In this document: positions 62,962-64,000 of the stretch, in pieces
How the letters are laid out: the number at the start of each line of letters is the position of its first letter
How positions within the stretch are numbered: the stretch's first letter is position 1
Assembly (NCBI GenBank): GCA_963829705.1
Contig: CAWHJN010000003.1
Coordinates: 1 to 64,000, forward strand
Source: CAWHJN01 sp963829705
Lineage (GTDB): Bacteria > Bacteroidota > Rhodothermia > Rhodothermales > BA12
Length of the DNA stretch: 64,000 nucleotides
Direction of reading: 5' to 3'
Made by a program: the position numbers and the translations under genes
Notes under the pieces: generated by a model
Databases searched by the model: none
Seen by the model: only the letters and a program-made list of their open reading frames with translations
What the model was told of the DNA's origin: nothing

Positions 62962-63649
62962 CGACGAACCCATCGCGCTCCGCGTGCTGCAAATGCACCT
63001 CGCCAAAATCTCCGACGTGACCGTCTTGGCGGCATGTTCGTCCGCGATGGACGCCCTCGCCGTCGTCCGGCGCGAAGCCATCGACCTCGTCTTTCTCGAC
63101 ATCGAGATGCCCGACCTCACCGGCCTCGGGTTCGTCGCCGCGCTCGAACGCCCACCGCGCATCGTTTTTACGACCGCCCACCGGCACTACGCGCTCGAAG
63201 GGTTCGAGCTTGACGCCGTCGATTACCTGCTCAAGCCCATCGGTTTCCCGCGTCTGCTGCGGGCGGTGGAAAAGTACCGGGCGCTTTCGCGCGTTCCGGC
63301 AGCGCTGCCGGAACGCGCCGACGCCGCGCCGCACCTGCACATCCGGGTGGACCGCCGCACCGAGCGCCTCGCCGTGGCCGACCTCCTGTTCGTCGAAAGC
63401 CTGAGCGATTATGTGCGGATGCACACGCGCGGGGGCACGTTCATGCCAAAGATGCGCCTGGCCGACCTGGAGTGCGAGCTGGCACCCCATGGCTTCGTCC
63501 GGATTCACCGGTCGTTTCTGGTCGCGCTGGGATACGTGGAGAGCTTCACCGCCTCGGAAGTGCGCGTGGGCGGGCGCGTGTTGCCCATCAGCCGGACGTA
63601 CCGCGCCACGGCGCTGCAACGCCTGGAAAGGTCCGGGCGCGTGGCGTGA
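62939..63649 (+). CDS. LytTR-family response regulator
   Basis: 236 residues. A receiver domain (MIRCLLVDDEPIALRVLQMH; phospho-Asp in DLVFLDIEMPDLTGLGFV; Lys in DYLLKPIGFPRLL) and a LytTR DNA-binding domain (about 135-230: HIRVDRRTERLAVADLLFVE, SLSDYVRMHTRGGTFMPKM, VRIHRSFLVALGYVESF). It overlaps the 3' end of the kinase gene by 23 nt, so the two form a two-component pair. LytTR regulators bind direct repeats in promoters; the targets are unknown. Confidence 0.95.
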   Translation: MIRCLLVDDEPIALRVLQMHLAKISDVTVLAACSSAMDALAVVRREAIDLVFLDIEMPDLTGLGFVAALERPPRIVFTTAHRHYALEGFELDAVDYLLKPIGFPRLLRAVEKYRALSRVPAALPERADAAPHLHIRVDRRTERLAVADLLFVESLSDYVRMHTRGGTFMPKMRLADLECELAPHGFVRIHRSFLVALGYVESFTASEVRVGGRVLPISRTYRATALQRLERSGRVA

Positions 63650-63800
63650 GGGCGGCCCGGCACCCGTCGGCGGGTTTGGAAGGTGAAAGCCCTGTGGGGC
63701 GCGAAACGCGGCCGGAGGGCGTTCGTAAGTTGCCCGCATCGCCGCGCGACCCCGCGTGCCGATGCTCCCTTTTCTGCCGTCACCCCGCCTTTCACGCCCC

Positions 63801-64000
63801 ATGCCTCGTTTTCCCCGCCTGCTCCTCGCGGCGCTCGCCGCGCTCCTGATGGCCGCGCCCACTGCGCACGCGCAGGACGCCATCACGCCGCGCTTTGGCC
63901 TCGCCCTCAACGGGCTGATCTCGTTCGAGGACGGGCTGGGCCTCGGCCTGCTGGGTCGCGCCTCCGCGCCCATCAACGCCGACCTCTCCGCCGCCGTCGA
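63801..64000 (+). CDS. Outer-membrane beta-barrel-like protein, 3' end beyond the window
   Basis: Only the first 66 codons are present. It begins with a signal peptide (MPRFPRLLLAALAALLMAAP, ending near HAQ) and continues DAITPRFGLALNGLISFEDG, then LGLGLLGRASAPINADLSAA. Alternating Gly-rich strands are typical of outer-membrane beta-barrel proteins (an OmpA- or porin-like 'FG.AL....FEDG.GLG...R.S.PI'). No family can be named from this fragment. It is downstream of the LytTR regulator by 151 nt, on the same strand, and could be its target, but this is a guess. Confidence 0.6.
   Translation, partial: MPRFPRLLLAALAALLMAAPTAHAQDAITPRFGLALNGLISFEDGLGLGLLGRASAPINADLSAAV

Overview
The window is about 64 kb of GC-rich bacterial chromosome. 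It is densely coded, with short spacers, many overlapping stop/start codons and almost no mobile DNA. I see no rRNA, tRNA, CRISPR array, integrase or transposase. Several features point to the Bacteroidota/Rhodothermota group, probably a Rhodothermales-like member: an ECF sigma / FecR / TonB-dependent receptor triplet, a zinc-less DksA-type protein, LytS/LytTR regulation, few Shine-Dalgarno sites, and recurrent TAnnTT(T/G)(C/G) boxes resembling the Bacteroidota -7 promoter element. The genus cannot be fixed from the sequence alone.

Layout. 1-1.2 kb: pyrB (cut by the window edge), a TonB-C-like lipoprotein and pyrR on the minus strand, divergent from a DUF58 gene. 2.4-5.9 kb: M28 peptidase, ArsC-like reductase, a small unknown gene and a sugar-nucleotide transferase. 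5.9-9 kb: topoisomerase IB, a stress-type SDR and a YihY membrane protein. 9-12.4 kb: a Rad52-like protein, a frameshifted prmA and a four-repeat membrane-anchored protein. 12.7-15 kb: comF, a small unknown gene coupled to a queuosine-tRNA mannosyltransferase homologue. 15-24 kb: a hybrid sensor kinase, Ppx, GH15 glucosidase, and a SpoIIE/STAS/HATPase partner-switching module. 24-30 kb: lone ABC ATPase, Cu/Zn SOD lipoprotein, frameshifted family B DNA polymerase, GNAT-nitrilase fusion, small basic protein. 30.7-35.6 kb: two tandem signal peptidases, a secreted unknown and lepA. 35.8-40.1 kb: ECF sigma / FecR / TonB receptor. 40.1-45.6 kb: lspA, DksA-like, ileS and purine nucleoside phosphorylase. 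45.7-51 kb: orphan Phd-type antitoxin, lone EutN-type protein, three secreted amidohydrolase-family proteins. 51-53.9 kb: type III PKS with mazG, and ssb. 54-60.1 kb: a second M28 peptidase and a cheA-cheW-cheB-cheR cluster. 60.2-64 kb: ExbB-like protein with a DUF6624 protein, a LytS/LytTR pair, and a truncated outer-membrane protein.

Most of this is housekeeping and envelope biology: protein export (two LepB, LspA), translation (IleS, EF4, PrmA), nucleotide metabolism (PyrR, PyrB, Pnp, MazG) and signalling (ECF, partner switching, Che, two kinases). The most unusual items are the Rad52-like protein, the queuosine mannosyltransferase homologue with its coupled small partner, the four-repeat protein, the isolated EutN-type protein, amidohydrolase-like proteins without the usual metal ligands, and a family of palindromic TTGGTT/AACCAA intergenic repeats. 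Two genes (prmA, polB) carry single-base frameshifts that are either real mutations or assembly errors. All functional calls come from motif recognition by eye; no database search was run.
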